From the NCBI GenBank assembly GCA_963931865.1, contig OZ007508.1:10910781-10974780 (forward strand): a DNA stretch of 64,000 nucleotides, given 5' to 3'. Under the pieces are notes generated by a model. It did no database searches and had not been told where the DNA came from. It saw only the letters and a list, made by a program, of their open reading frames with translations. The position numbers and the translations under genes were made by a program. This DNA comes from Axinella damicornis (taxonomy: Eukaryota > Porifera > Demospongiae > Axinellida > Axinellidae). Positions 1 through 11,700 of this stretch are shown piece after piece; positions within the stretch are counted from its first letter, which is position 1; each line of letters begins with the position of its first letter.

Positions 1-136
1 GCAGAGTTACATTCTATAATGGGAAACAAACCAAATTTTATCAGGGGAACAGGACAAGTACAATGGAACTACCAGTTTCATGTGATCACAATGTATACAG
101 TCTGAAGATGTTTGAATGCAAGCCGTTTTAAGTTAA

Positions 137-448
137 CCCTTTACCACCCACAGATTATGGAGGTCAGTATTTTAGCACTGGAATTCAAGGCTCTGCAAGG
201 TGAGACCACTGTTTTCTAGGCCCATTTATGCTTAAAACCCGAGATTTGGCCTACCCGGCTCCAACCAAGGGCTGTTCAAAGCTGAGCTCAGACACGGCCA
301 TGCTGTTTGCACCCTCGGGGTACACACACCCACCTCCCCCTGCCCCGCCCTTTCTGCTGGTGCAGAGCCTCCCAAGGACATTGCCGGATGTGACATGATG
401 AAGCTGAAAGTCTCATGATGCCATATGACATCATTGGGTGGGAAAGGG
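137..448. mobile_element. piggyBac-like MITE with TTAA duplication
   Basis: TTAA at 133-136 is followed by CCCTTTACCACCCA, and the other end is TGGGTGGGAAAGGG followed by TTAA (449-452). Inverted ends starting CCCTTT with TTAA duplication are typical of piggyBac. The interior shares sequence with the copy near 61.1-61.3 kb (for example around 297-380). No transposase. Confidence 0.8.
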
Positions 449-1025
449 TTAAACGCGAAGACATAATAATTATTCAAGATGTTAAAAGCGTGAAATGAGG
501 CTACGAAGCCTGGTTTCCACTTCTCATGCTTCTCAACATCTCACTTCTCACTTCGTCGCCTTCTGAATCAGCTCTTCCAAGGGCATGTTACATGTACCGT
601 CTTCTACTAGGAATATGTATCCGCATCATGCCTCGCGTGCACGCTGCATGCGTAACCTAACCATGTGCTTACGAGTATGATTGATCTAGCTGCAGTGAAT
701 TTGAGAGTGTGGAGCTGGAGCTGACATAAACATGTCGATAACACTCACTCGTCGACTCTACATGTAGCTGCTCTAGCTCTGCAAGACCTGAAGGCCCCAC
801 TCGCTTGTACCCTAGCCTCTGGCTACACGTGACTATCGTGGAGTTGCGGTATAAACGATGTCAACTGCACTGACTGTTTGACTCCACATGTAGCTTCTCC
901 AGCTCTGCAAGCCCTTGGAGGCACCGCATGCTCATCCACTGTTCTGAGTCTCAGGGTTGTACTTCTTGTACTGTCTAGCCCTCACGGCAAATTGGCTGGC
1001 AGGAAACCAACATTCCTATCAACAT
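449..1025. other. no gene seen
   Basis: ATF6 downstream intron sequence. A degenerate direct repeat is visible (ACATGTAGCTnCTCnAGCTCTGCAAG near 761 and 887). No coding or structured element found. Confidence 0.5.
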
Positions 1026-1026
1026 C

Positions 1027-2220
1027 AGGGCTGAGCGATTATGCGATCTCTAAGCATCGCGCGATGGTGATTGTGGCAATCACGACCTCGATGTTAGTCA
1101 GCTGCGCAAAAGTGCATATGGGTTTTCTTGAATATACTTAGCAGGACTGTGAATACAATAATCAGGACTATGAATACATAACCACTGGCTTCTGTCAAGG
1201 TTGCATGTAAAACGCGGAACGTGGAATGGAACGGATATAAACTGTCCTAATGAGTCCAATAAGTATGTTAGTTGAGGTGGGCGAGCGAGTTTCACGCAGT
1301 CGAGTCACACGAGTCATGGTGACAATCGTATCCCGATAGAGAGCTCAGCCTAGGTGCCTGGCCACACAAGACTACCGGCAGGTTGTATGCCCTGGATGTG
1401 AGAAGATCACAGTAGACAACAAGATGTTAGTTGACATGACTATGCCATCCGAGTGAAGAAGTAAGTGACGAATAAGCGTGAGCGGGCCAGCATAGCAGTA
1501 CAGCTAGGTCTATAGCACTAGCACGGTACACGTTCATACAGCTTACACTAGTGATGCTGCTCGTGCTTTAATATTAGTCAGGAGACAATACCCCTGCTTC
1601 GCTTCGCGGATCGGTCAACTGCATCCGTGAAGTGAAGCAGGGCTATTGTCTCCTGACGAATTCACTAGTGTAAGCTGTATGAAGGTGTACCGTGCTAGTG
1701 CTATAGACCTAGCTGTGCTGCTATGCTGGCCCGCTCACGCTTATTCGTCACTCGAAGACCGTAATTCTTCACTCGGATGGCATAGTCATGTCAACTAACA
1801 TCTTGTTGTCTACTGTGATCTTCTCACATCCAGGGCATACAACCTGCCGGTAGTCTCGCGTGGCCAGGCGCCTAGGCTGAGCTCTCTCTCGCGATACGAT
1901 TGTCGCCATGACTCGACTGCGCGAGACTCGCTCGCCCACCTCAATTAACATGCTTATTGGACTCATTAGGACATTTTACATCCGTTCCACGTTCCATTCC
2001 ATGTTTCATTCCACGTTCCATTCCATTCCACGTTCCGCGTTTTACACGCAACCTTCTGTCAACTGTGGCTTCTCACCATAGCCTTGTGACTTTGAATGGT
2101 GTAGCTATGCAGATATCCTTCAAACAAAATTTTTCATAATCGCGATATAATCGATAAACGTGATTGATTATATGGATACAATAATCGTGGTGTTGGAAAA
2201 TCCACAATCGCTCAGCCTTA
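1027..2220. mobile_element. hAT-like element hosting a foldback insertion
   Basis: GGGCTGAGCGATTAT at about 1026 is inverted at about 2207-2220 (AATCGCTCAGCC). The terminal regions contain CGATTATCG-like words common in hAT ends. The target duplication is not clear. A separate foldback element (1199-2053) has inserted within it. Confidence 0.55.
1199..2053. mobile_element. 855-bp foldback element with 9-bp target duplication
   Basis: Ends GGTTGCATGTAAAACGCGG and CCGCGTTTTACACGCAACC, flanked by the exact 9-bp repeat TTCTGTCAA (1190-1198 and 2054-2062). Nearly the whole element is inverted repeat: arms of about 400 bp meet at about 1600-1625 around a copy of CCTGCTTCGCTTCGC. Nine-base duplication and long arms fit a Mutator-like (MULE) foldback element. 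No coding capacity. Confidence 0.85.
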
Positions 2221-2652
2221 CATGACATGTTCCGGTACGTACATAATATATGTATACAGTGAGAAATAGATGCCCCATTCAGTTCCTCACGCTAATGTGC
2301 TCGGCAATAATCTTAGCAACCACCCAGAAACGGACTATAAGATGAAAACAAGATCCTACAAAGGTTTACAAATGAACAGGAAGTAAGCAGGTCATTGGGA
2401 AGCAACTATTGGCTAAGCAGGCATATGGGAGGGGGGAGCACCCTGTCAAAAGAATTGGTGCGACCATCAAGATACTTGATCTTGGAAACATGATGCCATA
2501 CTATGTCTCTTGAAAAGCTGTGCTATGGTTAAAACCAGCTACAAGAGGAAATTGAAATCTAGGAGGAAGGTCAAACATGGACGTGGCCGACAACTGCCAG
2601 CCTTGTCCCCTGAACATTGCTCCAGTCCCCTAAGCCCTAATACCATATGTAC

Positions 2653-2760
2653 CTCTTTCTCTAGTAGTGACACTTGACTTCTCAGCACATTGTTCTCCCT
2701 GAGCAGAGCAGCGTTCTTCATTGCAGCCTCATTCAGCCTGGCCTCCAGCGACTGTACATA
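2653..2760 (-). CDS. ATF6: ATF6-like exon 7 (leucine zipper)
   Basis: 108 nt, 36 residues: [20 protein letters not shown] and a further 16 ending SLLEKE. Heptad leucines and the YxxxLEARL start of the zipper are visible. Acceptor TCCTGCAG is preceded on the coding strand by about 245 nt of almost pure C/T repeat; donor is GTACAT. The gene continues past the left edge: nothing resembling the next (membrane-segment) exon was found in 1-2652. Confidence 0.92.
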
Positions 2761-5700
2761 CTGCAGGAGGGGGGGGGGGGGGGGAGGGAGGGAGGGGGAG
2801 GGAGGGAGGGGGGAGGGAGGGAGGGGGGAGGGAGGGAGGGGGGAGGGAGGGAGGGGGGAGGGAGGGAGGGGGGAGGGAGGGAGGGGGGAGGGAGGGAGGG
2901 GGGAGGGAGGGAGGGGGGAGGGAGGGGGGAGTGAGGGAGGGAGCAAGGGGGAGTGAAGAGGGAAGAGGGAGGGATGGGTGAAGGGAGGGGAGGGTGGGGG
3001 GAGGGAAGGGGGGATGACAAAGCTTCTGTAGTGCTACTAACTCAACAGCCAGAACATGACAGCAACATGCACCATGACCTACAGTACAATGATATTCACA
3101 AGTACCCATCCTGTCTCCACTTGAAAGCAGTGGTGGTTCCACCCCCCCCCCCCCCCCCCCCCCCCCACACACACTATTGCCAACCTAATGTGTTTGCAGA
3201 CAACCTGCCACAGTGTAGGGTTATGGTTATGGGTCATGTGTAGTGCTTGTGCAGATGACCTAATGGCTGTTACCCATAGCAAGAGATTCAGAGCAGCTTG
3301 TCCTCCACTGTTCCATAAGGTGGCATGCCATCATCATCAATCCCATCTGTGACATCACAGACATGTATATCTATACCATAATAATGGCAGCACTATAACA
3401 AGTGACGGTACACTCAGCATCACCTATATATCTATTTTTTTCCTTCCTGTCAAGTCCATGTGAAGTGTGCAGCTGGACAGTTAAGATTAAGATTGCTTCA
3501 GGTCTTTTAGTGATTGGAAACAAGCTGCCAAGCACATGATGGTCACACTGTAAGTACATGGTTAGACTTGCAAATTCACGATCAGGAGCAGAAGTAACAC
3601 CAATGCGATGCTGACAATGAACAGAAAAGCCAGACGGGAAGCTGACAAAGACATATGTAGCAGATGAAAGGCAAGTGAATGAATGAGCCCTCCAGGAGAG
3701 GTAGTAGGCAAGTAAACTAAACCAATTCCTGGTTGTATCGGCTTGTGTGGGAAGGTGGCTACATGTACATTTATACAAGGTGCATGTGCACACACACTAT
3801 GTCACAACCTCCTTTTTCTTCTGACGAGAGATTGAGGCAGATTCCCTGTTCTTCATCATCCGTTGCTGCTTCCTGGTCAGTTTCGACTGCAAGAGGGAGA
3901 CACAATACACATGTTACACACGACCACAGCGGTTCCTATGGCCACAGTGGTACCTACAGTGTACTTGGCGTCAGCATTCTCCCATTCTAAATGATGGGTC
4001 TCAGTTAGATCCGTGTTTAATACATGTATCGAGCCTACCTGAGAGAAGGATGCAGGAACGTGGAACGAAATGGAGACAATGGACTGTTTTCCTCTAATGT
4101 GACTTCCTGTGTACTAATTAATCAACATTGCTGGATTGTCCTCATTTTCACCTACAGTAGCGGTCAGAAAAAAGTTCCCGTTCCGTTCCAGAATTACGAG
4201 CGTAATACGCTAGACAGTAATAAAGATACGGCAACGGAACGGAAGTCAAGCGTTATTACGGAAACGCTACGTAATTGCGCTCGAGCACTTCCGTAATTAC
4301 TGTACGTGTGTTTTGACAGCTTGTGTGTTTTGACAGCTGACTTTGCGTGCACTACTAATTAGTCCTTTGACACTCGAGAGCAGTCATAACAAGGATCTAC
4401 CATGGCTTCGAGGAAGACAACGGACCTCCCCATCTGAAGTGAAAGCCGGAACGCGGAACGGAAGTAAAATGCGGGCCGCGCGCTATATATATCATCACCG
4501 TACGCGGGGCGTCTTTATTCACTGGACTGGTGGACTGGACTGGACTCACCCAAAAATCTGTAAGATGACTTTTTCAGTGTAGGACAGAAGCTAAGCATAC
4601 TTATTTATTCACTAAAGTTGCTTGCATAGTAGACTAGTCTGCTTTAGTGTCTTCCCTCGAGTCGGTAGAGGTCAAAGGTCACGTGCATATTTAATGAGCT
4701 TCAATGAAAAGATTAGAAGAGCATTTATTTTACCGCAGACATCGAACTCCAGCCTTTCGCTGAAGCATAGAAACAGAAAATAATATTTCTCTATCATCCA
4801 CGACTGACTGAAGCGCATTTTGCTGGAGCTCATTAAATATGCACGTGCATGTGCTTCATACCGTAATAGCGCGATTACGGAACGTAAAAATTGAACGTAA
4901 AAACGGAACGATTACGAAACGCGAACGTTTATTAGCGTAGTACGCTCGCAATACCGGAACGGAACGGGAACTTTTTTCTGACCGCTACTGTAGAATATGT
5001 GCTGTATGAGGTACATTGAGTGATATCTCAAGTTTGAGTGCATTTGCCTGTTCGGTATGAGCCAGTGAAATTTGTGGGAGTCTGTAAACACTGGACTGGA
5101 CTGGACTAGACTGGAATACTGGAATGACCTTTGAACCCCAAAAGTGATGTAATTTCAAGGGAAATTCCCTTGAGCATGCGCTTTCCGGAATAATCTTCGT
5201 ATTCTACACGGGACTGTCACATATACGTTGTACAGCGCAATATAGCGCAGCACACAAGACTACGACTAGCGTGGGGCTCGCTCACGCTCGCCCAATTAGT
5301 ACACAGGAATTGACATCAAGTGGAAAATGGTCAATTGCCATACAAAGCTAATGTGTGATTGGGAGCTTGGACGATGCATGCTCACGGTACCAGCCATGGT
5401 GAAAACCCGGACTGGACCATGGACCAGACCGTGGACCGGACCGGACCAACCGGAAGGAGTAATATTAGCATTTCCACATGTAGAGAAAATAGTTTGGTGA
5501 ATTCCACAGTAATTCTTTGGATCGTGAACTAGCCATTGCCTCCTGCAGGGAAGTCAGAGAACAGTTTAGTCTTGCGAGTTGGCTGGGTTGCACAGTATTT
5601 TGAAGCCACGAAGCTTTAGCAAGGTAGCCGCATGGGTCCAAATCTGCAATGACCCCAATTTCCAAGAATGACTTGAAGGAGGAAACCAGGCATTCGTTGG

Positions 5701-8700
5701 CGTTTCATGGTGTTTGGGAAGTCAGAGAGCTGAGCCAAGAAAGTGTGAGTAATATTATACTACATGTACATGTTCCGCGCAATTTAGGAATTTGCGCAAT
5801 CTCGAGATTGCGCAGCGCATTCTCGGAATCCCGAAATTGCGCGGAACATACATACAAAGAGCATCGAGTACTAGTCCGTGAGACTCGCCCCCTGCTCTGC
5901 TTAGTTATATATAAGCTTGCAATGCTTAGTACAAATATGCATTAGTGATACAGCCAGTACCTTCGCTGAAGCTCCATGAAACTCCTCCAGCAGCTGCCTG
6001 TAAGTGCTACATGTTATTAGTTGAAGTTTGTGCAAAACATCCAGCAATGTCGCCCTACAATAATGATATCGCTATTTCACTTCCGGTCGGTCCAGTCGGG
6101 TCCGGTCTGGTCCAGGTTTTCACCACGGCCCACGGTACCAGCTACATGTATGTACAGTGTACTACTTGCATTTTCTTGATGAGACCATTATCGATTCCTT
6201 TAAACTACGCATATACGTACACAATCATATCAGCCCACATTCTGTTTTCCACATGTAGATGCCACATCCAGTACTATTGTAGCTTACCTACAGCATAAAT
6301 CACTACACACAATTGCACAAGTTAAAATTACATACTGAATCTGTTCCGAGTCCTGAGTCAGGGTGCGGTCTCTTCAGCCCTATACATGTAGCTGGGAGTT
6401 CCTGCTTGATTACTTCAGGTGGTGTAAAGGTAGGAGGAAGCTGCAGGTATCGGGAAATGGTACGTACATGATGATACGTACGGTCCAGTTAATGTTTCAT
6501 TGAAATGCAGCTATTGTCCCGTAGTTGTTATACAAGTGTACAGTTGTTGTTACATGTATCCACAATGGCGAACATATGCAATACAATTTTCCACTGATAC
6601 AGCATTGAAAGCATAGGTGATCAATAATCGTGGGTCAATTGTGTGCATGAGGGCATGATGCTCCTTTAGAAATACTGTAATGTCTGCAAAAACAAGTTCA
6701 ATGGGATTAAAGTCTGGTGAATAGCGGGGTAAAAACCTGACTAGAGCACTGACACTGTTAATAGCCTCAATAACAGGTGGTGGATTACTGCGTTGTCCAT
6801 GATGACCACACTTTTCTCATTCTCACCAGTAAATGGAAGGAGAATTGGCAACAATGTTGTTTCAATAAAATCCATGAACTTCTCCCCATTAACGCTTTTT
6901 TCTGTAACATAAACATCTTCGACACCATCAGTTGTCATTATATGTACCAATGGCTGAGTAGTGGTGACCACCAATCTTCACAGTAAAATCCTTTGGTGGC
7001 ACCCCTCGCAACCCATATCCATATTTTCTAAGCCCATTTCTTCTGTTACAACCAGTTTCATCCAGCCATACTAACATTTTAGGTTCAAATGCAGTAATTT
7101 CTGCCAAGAATTCCATTCGTTCATCATCACTTTGCTGGAACGCTATGTGGCAGATCTGCTGCCTAGAGAAACCCAGCCTCTTTAAACTCCTACAGATAGT
7201 TGAACAATCGACCAAAGTTCCTGTAGACTGCGACAGCTTGTATCTTAGTTCATGCAGATATACACTAGGCTGTTTGCTCAACAGCTCGATTAAAATCATT
7301 TCATCATACTGGCTCAGAAGAGTATCAGGGCCATTCTTCTTTGGTTTTACAGCTACATCCCCCGTAGAGAGAAATAGTTGGATGTATCATTCCACAGTTC
7401 TGGCGAAGACATGTAGCAGAGTTGCTACCTCATGCTTACTCTTTTGATGAAACAGGCACAGCCACACAATCCTCCACTGTAGGTCTACTGAATATGGTGG
7501 TGGCATAGTAGGTCTGTATCAATTAACTGTCTGCTGTCTCTGTATCAACTGTCAGAACGCGAGGCTACTGCTGTAGTACCAGGAGCGCATGAGCCGCCGA
7601 AGGCGGCGAAGGAGCGTTGAACTAGTAAAGACAAGTTGTATTACCTCACACCTTTTGGTTTATACCGTATATGGAAGACCTTTGCGGTACCGCGAATGTC
7701 AGCTAGCTCTAGTACAACTATGGCTGCACAAAGGCCAATTTGTATTTCACACCTACTTAGCTGGGTTTCACACAAATCCTTACAACTGCGTAGGTAGTGG
7801 CCTCTTGCCATATAAGGTTTAATTTTGGAGGTGTGAGGTACATGTAATACAACACGTCCTAGGGCGGGCATTGGGAGTTCAAAGCTCCTTCGCTGCAGCT
7901 CATGCGCTCCTGGTAGGCATACCCGAATCTATGGAACGTGAAACGAAACGAAACGAAACGAAACGAAACGAAACGAAACGAAACAAAATGAAATGGAACG
8001 GAATAAGGACCGAGCACGCACGTGCACGAATAAGTAGCTACGTACGTACGTACATATACAGGTAGGTAGCTATAGCTAGCTAGCTGTGAGAGAGTGCTCT
8101 TACTTTCGAAGATAAGACTGTGGTGAGAGCCCCTCGAAGGAGTGTGCAGCGGTGTGATTTTCTTCGGGACATGCCACCGAGAGCTGGGAGAGAGTGACAA
8201 GACTTCTGTGGTACCTGTGCAAGCCCAAAAGACTTACATGTACCTCGAATGGGTGTGCAGCAGTGTTGTATTCTTTGGGGACATCCTACCGGCCTGTCAT
8301 GTCGAGAAAGTTAAGAGCTCTTGACAGTGACTTTTGGCAGATTTTGTGCAGCTATACAGTCATGATTGCCCCCTCCCTCTAGATGTGTTGCATGTATGTG
8401 ACCAAAAAGAGTGGCCAGAGGAATCTGATGGTTCGTTCCAGGGTGATGGTGATGGGAGAATGTTGTCATGTCTGGCCATGGGGTGCCCATGCCTCGGCGT
8501 ATTCACTGCATGGTCCTCATGACATGATAGCTAGCTATAGGTTACAGCTAGCCCATTGGATGAGACATGACATGATGTGTGCTTGTGTTGCATTATGTGT
8601 TTGCTGTTGAATGAGCTCTAGCTATGTCAGTCGTGAAACAGCGGAAGTGGGCGTGGCAATATGCATAAAGCCGGCCGAGGCTCGGAACGAGGCCGGGTAC

Positions 8701-11700
8701 GTAGACAATACACCAATACTACCCAGACTACTGTCCACGGAGCTAATAGTTAATAATAGCGGCGATTCCCTCCGTGTGTAGGTCGTCTCGCGCCTTGTTT
8801 CAGAGTGTTGTGCACATAGCTATTATCAAGCTACACAGACGTGATGAGGTAGCTACGGCTGCATGCTTCTATCAAACTGCAAGGTATAGTCACCTGGCCT
8901 CGTTCGGAGCTTCCCGCCCTCGTTTGGAGCTTCCCGCCCCTACAGTGAAAGCTTGAAAGCTCGGAACTGCTGCACGCTGACCGCGGACACAAACGATCCC
9001 ATCTATGAGCTAACTAGCATCGCACACACAGCTTGTAGCTGTACAGGATGCGCATGTGCGTTACTGCTACTCCATTCCATTCCGTTTCGTTTCGTTTCGT
9101 TTCGTTTCACGTTCCATAGATTCGGGTATGCCCTCCTGGTAGTACACAAAACTACTTGTTCAAAATTCTTCCCAAGCACGTATAGGGCCTTAGGGGATCC
9201 CGGGAAGCCATGGTATTATCATGAATAATGTTAACCTCAAACCACTAATTCATTCAACAATATGCTGAGTAAGACAATGGACTTGCAATCTACAATACTC
9301 ACTTGTGAGTTCAAAGTTCAAAGTTGTTCTCTACACATGCACACAAATGAAGAAAATGGCATCGCAGATGAAGCCATAGTCATTGAGTGGGCGGTTTCAA
9401 GTGCCTCGTGAGACTTTTAAAAGCAATGGGGTCGTGCACAGCTCAGCTGCTGTTTTGTGTAAACACCGTTATGAGGGAGTCAGCCAAATTTGAACTAGCC
9501 CAGCAAAGAAGAAGAAATATTTAAACCGATTTGGCGGCTTGCCGACTTTCTGGTGCGGTACTGTTTACCTCATTTTTGTAGCAGCATACTTGATACCTCA
9601 TTTTTGTAGCAGCATACTTGATAGCATTCACTCCGCACTTAGTACACAATTGAGTTCAAAGTTCAAAGTTGTTCTCTATGCATGCACACAAATGAAGAAA
9701 ATGGCGTTGCAGATGAAGCCATAGTTATTGAGCGAATTCTATTAGTTTAGATCCTTCAACGACCGGTCCCTTCGACCAAAAATTATACGAGTGTATTACT
9801 GTAAACTAAATAAATAGCTAGCAGTTTTTGTTTGCACAAATGTCTTCATCAATCAATGCAACATTTAGATCCCTAGGGATCTTCATCAGGCAACAGGGAA
9901 TACAAGTACAAATCGCTTAAATACAGATATAGCAGATGTCTGCTAGATCTGTATTTAAGCGAGCCACTTGTGACTGTTTGTACTTGTATTGCTATTGCCT
10001 GATGAAGATCCCTCGGGATGGAAACGTTGCATTGATTGATGAAGAAGTTTGTGCAAACAAGAACTGCTAGCTATGTATTTAGTTTACAGTACTACATAGT
10101 TATTGAGTGGGTGGTCACAAGCGCCTCTCATGAGACTTCGAAAAGCGATGGGGTCGTGCACAGCTCAGTGTAAAATGCTGCTGTTTTGTGTAAACACGCA
10201 TGAGCACATGGGCTGTAATAGAAATGTCGTCATAGTAGTATTGTAGCCTCTTGATTACAGTAATGTCAATGCCATCACCCATAGTCAACAAACTTTATCT
10301 GACTGTGTTACGAGGGGCAACCACACTCCTGGTAGCCGCGTTGCAAGCGCTGGTCACACAAGCTAGGCATTGCAGTTCATTCCAATTAACGCACATGTCA
10401 CGTGAGGACCATGCTTGGCCGATCGAGTCGGCAATGGCGTCCAAAGGGAAGACAAGAACTTATTACAGAGCTCACAACTTCGCCAGCATACTGAGTTTCT
10501 GCATGTGAGCATCAGTGAATGACGATGTACATGTAGTCAGAATCTTTGCAGGCCATTGCTACATACATGTTACACTCCTGGTAGGGGAAAAATTGTGCCG
10601 CGTAAATAATTAATCCAATATAATATATATAATGTTTGAGTACTTAGGCTTGGCCTACAGAAATTCTGACTACACAGCTGTGATCGCTATCATGCCCTGA
10701 CCTGAATGTAAAAAGTTGGTGTTGAAACTCACCTTGGTGGTGGAGATATGAGCGCTTTTGTCTCGCCGTGGCCGCCATTGCTCGAGCGCTCTCTCCGACT
10801 TCCGGTGGCAGTACCGTTCTTAGGAAAGGCACACGAAGATTCTGACCACACAGCCATGATCGCTGGCGTTCACTGACGCTTATACACCGAAACTCACCGT
10901 GCTGGCTAAGTTGTGAGTGCTGTAATAATGTCTTGTCTTCCTTTTGCTCGCCATTGCTCGCGATCGACTTGAGCGTGGTTGCCACGTGGCGTGTGCGTTA
11001 ATTGGAACGAATTGCAATAGCACGCTTGCGCTACGGCGAGTCGCAACCGGGGTTGCAACGCAGCTACCAGGAGTGCGGTTGCCCCTCGTATAATATAAAT
11101 AATATTACACTCCTGGTAGGGGAAAAATTGTGCCGCGTAATCGAAACTAAATAATTAATTAAATAATCAAACCTCATAGCTCGCAGGAAAGGCCTACAAA
11201 GATTCTGACTACACCGTCGTGATCGCTATCATGCAGTTAGACAAATGCATAATAATTGTGCTGAAACTCACCTTGGTGGTGGAGATACAAGCGCTTTTGT
11301 CGTGCCGTCGGCCGCCATTGCTCGATCGTCCTCTTCAACGTTGGTTGCCAGTACAGTCTTACGAAGGCCCCACAAAGATTCTGACCACACAGCCGTAATC
11401 ACTGTCGTTCACTGACGCTTACACGCCAAAACTCACCGTGCTGGCAAAGTTGTAAGTGCTGTAATAACTTCGTGTCTTCCTTTGGCCGCCATTGATAGCG
11501 ATCGACTGCGCGTGGTTGCCACGTGGCATATGCGTTAATTGGAACCAGCTGCGCTACTCAGCTTGCACTACGGCGAGTCGCAGCCGGCATTGCAACGGCT
11601 ACCAGGAGTGCGGTTGCCCCTCGTTACACTCCTGGTAGGGGAAAAATTGTGCCGCGTAATATAAATAATATATATAATGTTCGAGTACTTAGGCTTGGCC

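Noticed and set aside
232..477. 81-codon minus-strand ORF as the next ATF6 exon
   Set aside because: It lies inside a TTAA-flanked MITE with related copies at 61 kb; no splice phase or membrane segment.
2539..3172. Long Pro/Ser and Gly/Arg/Glu ORFs on both strands
   Set aside because: They are translations of the G-rich 15-bp minisatellite. Only 2653-2760 (minus) is a real exon.
3371..3793. 140-codon minus-strand ORF between ATF6 exons 6 and 7
   Set aside because: Composition and lack of any motif look random, and exons 6 and 7 join in phase without it.
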